Source of the DNA: Mermis nigrescens
Lineage: Eukaryota > Nematoda > Enoplea > Mermithida > Mermithidae
Length of the DNA stretch: 64,000 bases
NCBI GenBank assembly: GCA_036768485.1
Contig: JAVLUZ010000596.1
Location: 719,005 to 783,004 of the forward strand
Direction of reading: 5' to 3'
Part shown: in pieces, positions 1 through 64,000 of the stretch
Numbering within the stretch: the first letter of the stretch is position 1
Layout: every line of letters begins with the position of its first letter
Made by a program: the position numbers and the translations under genes
The notes under the pieces: model-generated
What the model saw: only the letters and a program-made list of their open reading frames with translations
Told to the model about the DNA's origin: nothing
Database searches by the model: none

Positions 1-61
1 TCATATTCTATTCAAGCTTCTTATATTAATTCAGTTCATTCATTTCTGACTTTTTACTCAG

Positions 62-62934
<62,873 letters not shown>

Positions 62935-62989
62935 GTAAGTCGATTTCGCAGATTTTGAGGGGGCAGGTGGCGGTCCTACATGCCGGGCG

Positions 62990-64000
62990 TGGGGGGCTTG
63001 CGGGGTATGCACGAGAGCCGGCCGCGGCCGCCTTGCCGGGGTTGGGGCCTAGGCCCCGGTGCCGGGGCCGGGGCCTGGCCGGGGCCGGGCCTGGCCGGGG
63101 CCAATATGCGCTTACCATGCTCATAGTACGACCTGCCCTACCCCTTACATGTACCTATGCATATATTCTTGCTTGTAGATATGCACGTCAAGCGTTAATA
63201 TTTGTTGGGATTACAAGATATAACAGAACATGGGCATCGGGATCTAGACCCCCAGAATTCACATTCTGCCCCCCCAAATCCGCTAGACCCCCCAGAAATT
63301 GATTTTCAGAATTTTTTCTGTTTTCTGCGGCTTTTTGATGCTAATGGATAGCTCTCATTGAGAAACGCGAGAAAACAGTGTTTTTTCGCTCTACCATATA
63401 TTATCAGGCACTTTTAACTTTGAAAATTGTGGATTTCTAGAATTTTTGAGCTGCCCATGTATGGATTTAACTCCTCTGACTTGGATGCGTTTTTCAATGT
63501 GCTTTACTTCGCACTTTTTTTAGGCTTATTATTCTATTTGTTCTGACAGACGTAGCTGTCTGCTACCAAGCAAGCTGGAAATGCTCGTCTATATGAATTG
63601 CAATTTAAAATATGTCAATTTTGATTATTAACTAGAAATTCGCACCAATCTGACATAGTGAAATCAAGATTTGAATTAGCAAGATCTGTGGTTTGCTTGA
63701 AATTGAGTTTGAAGGTAAATCTACCCAGAACATTATCAATTTTCTACATTATAATCAACTCTAACATTGTTCCCGCCCCAGTGCCGGGCCAGCCTGTCCC
63801 GGCACTGGGGCCGGGGCCTGGCCCCGGCGCTCTAGTATGCACCTCCCCCGAGAAACAAAAATACCGCCCCAGAAACCAAAATACCCCCTCCAGAATTCAA
63901 TTTTTGAATTTTTTGTTTTTTCGCAATTTTTTGATGCCGATGGATTGTGCTCGATGAGAAACGTTGAAAAATTGTGTTTTTCGCCATACCACCATTTTTA
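62990..64000 (+). repeat. Family G repeat split by family B
   Basis: CATGCCGGGCGTGGGGGGCT up to 63012, resuming at 63835 with CCTCCCCCGAGAAACAAAAA, CCAGAATTCAATTTTTGAAT and GCTCGATGAGAAACGTTG. The same text is uninterrupted at 58068-58330. It runs off the window end. Confidence 0.7.
63013..63834 (+). mobile_element. Family B hAT-like element, 822 bp
   Basis: GC-rich terminal regions, beginning GAGAGCCGGCCGCGG and ending GCCCCGGCGCTCTA. GTATGCAC at 63005-63012 and 63835-63842, 8 of 8. The AT-rich middle is the same as in 51378-52242. It interrupts a family G repeat, and the uninterrupted target is visible at 58068-58330. Confidence 0.93.

Overview
EUKARYOTIC WINDOW, ONE HOST GENE. The sequence is AT-rich and intron-bearing, with no prokaryotic gene structure. 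The + strand carries 21 short, GC-richer exons (62 to about 62934) that join into one protein similar to the C-terminal half of BLTP1 (KIAA1109 / fly Tweek / worm LPD-3 / yeast Csf1), the giant bridge-like lipid transfer protein of ER contact sites. I recognised the family from memory of the human protein: exon order, exon content and, for exons 1-20, every intron phase agree. Both ends of the gene lie outside the window. AT-rich splice acceptors without strong pyrimidine tracts, a Jockey-like LINE and a Penelope element suggest an invertebrate. An enoplean nematode is one possibility, but the sequence does not settle this.

LAYOUT. Introns make up more than 90% of the window and are packed with mobile elements. 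(1) Intron 2 (1350-8913): a diverged noncoding duplication, one copy holding an insertion, and a nearly full-length antisense LINE (about 4434-7985) with a 2A-like peptide, APE endonuclease and reverse transcriptase. (2) Intron 3: long AT microsatellites around a hAT-like element. (3) Introns 4-10: many short nonautonomous elements, a ~60-bp minisatellite and a 3' LINE fragment. (4) Intron 11 (27465-34469): a GC-rich-ended hAT-like element (29194-32863) holding an AT tract and a second element whose 166-bp core is amplified about 14 times. (5) Introns 12-18: more of the same families, a tRNA-like gene and several nested insertions. (6) Intron 19 (52802-61490): a Penelope-like element with a GIY-YIG domain, then a long-inverted-repeat element (56826-60259) split by a second transposon (57413-59568) with a hAT-type transposase exon.

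REPEAT FAMILIES (names are mine). A: about 440 bp, ends CAGTGTTTTTTGTA. B: 820 bp to 3.7 kb, ends TAGAGCTGTGCCGGGGCC. C: about 170 bp, ends CAGGCACGTA. D: about 190-600 bp, ends CAGTGGCGGATC. E: ends CAGGGGCGTA-like. F: about 340-400 bp, ends CATACATG. I: about 430 bp, ends CATACATG...CACCTATG. G and H: no boundaries found. Families A, B, C, D, F and I show 8-bp target-site duplications, many perfect, which is the hAT signature. Members of A, D, E, F and I share a hairpin-forming core, CGGCGCTTCGCGCCG or variants. No prokaryotic operon, CRISPR or defence system is present. The most unusual content is the repeat architecture: the shared hairpin, the in-element array expansion and datable nested insertions.
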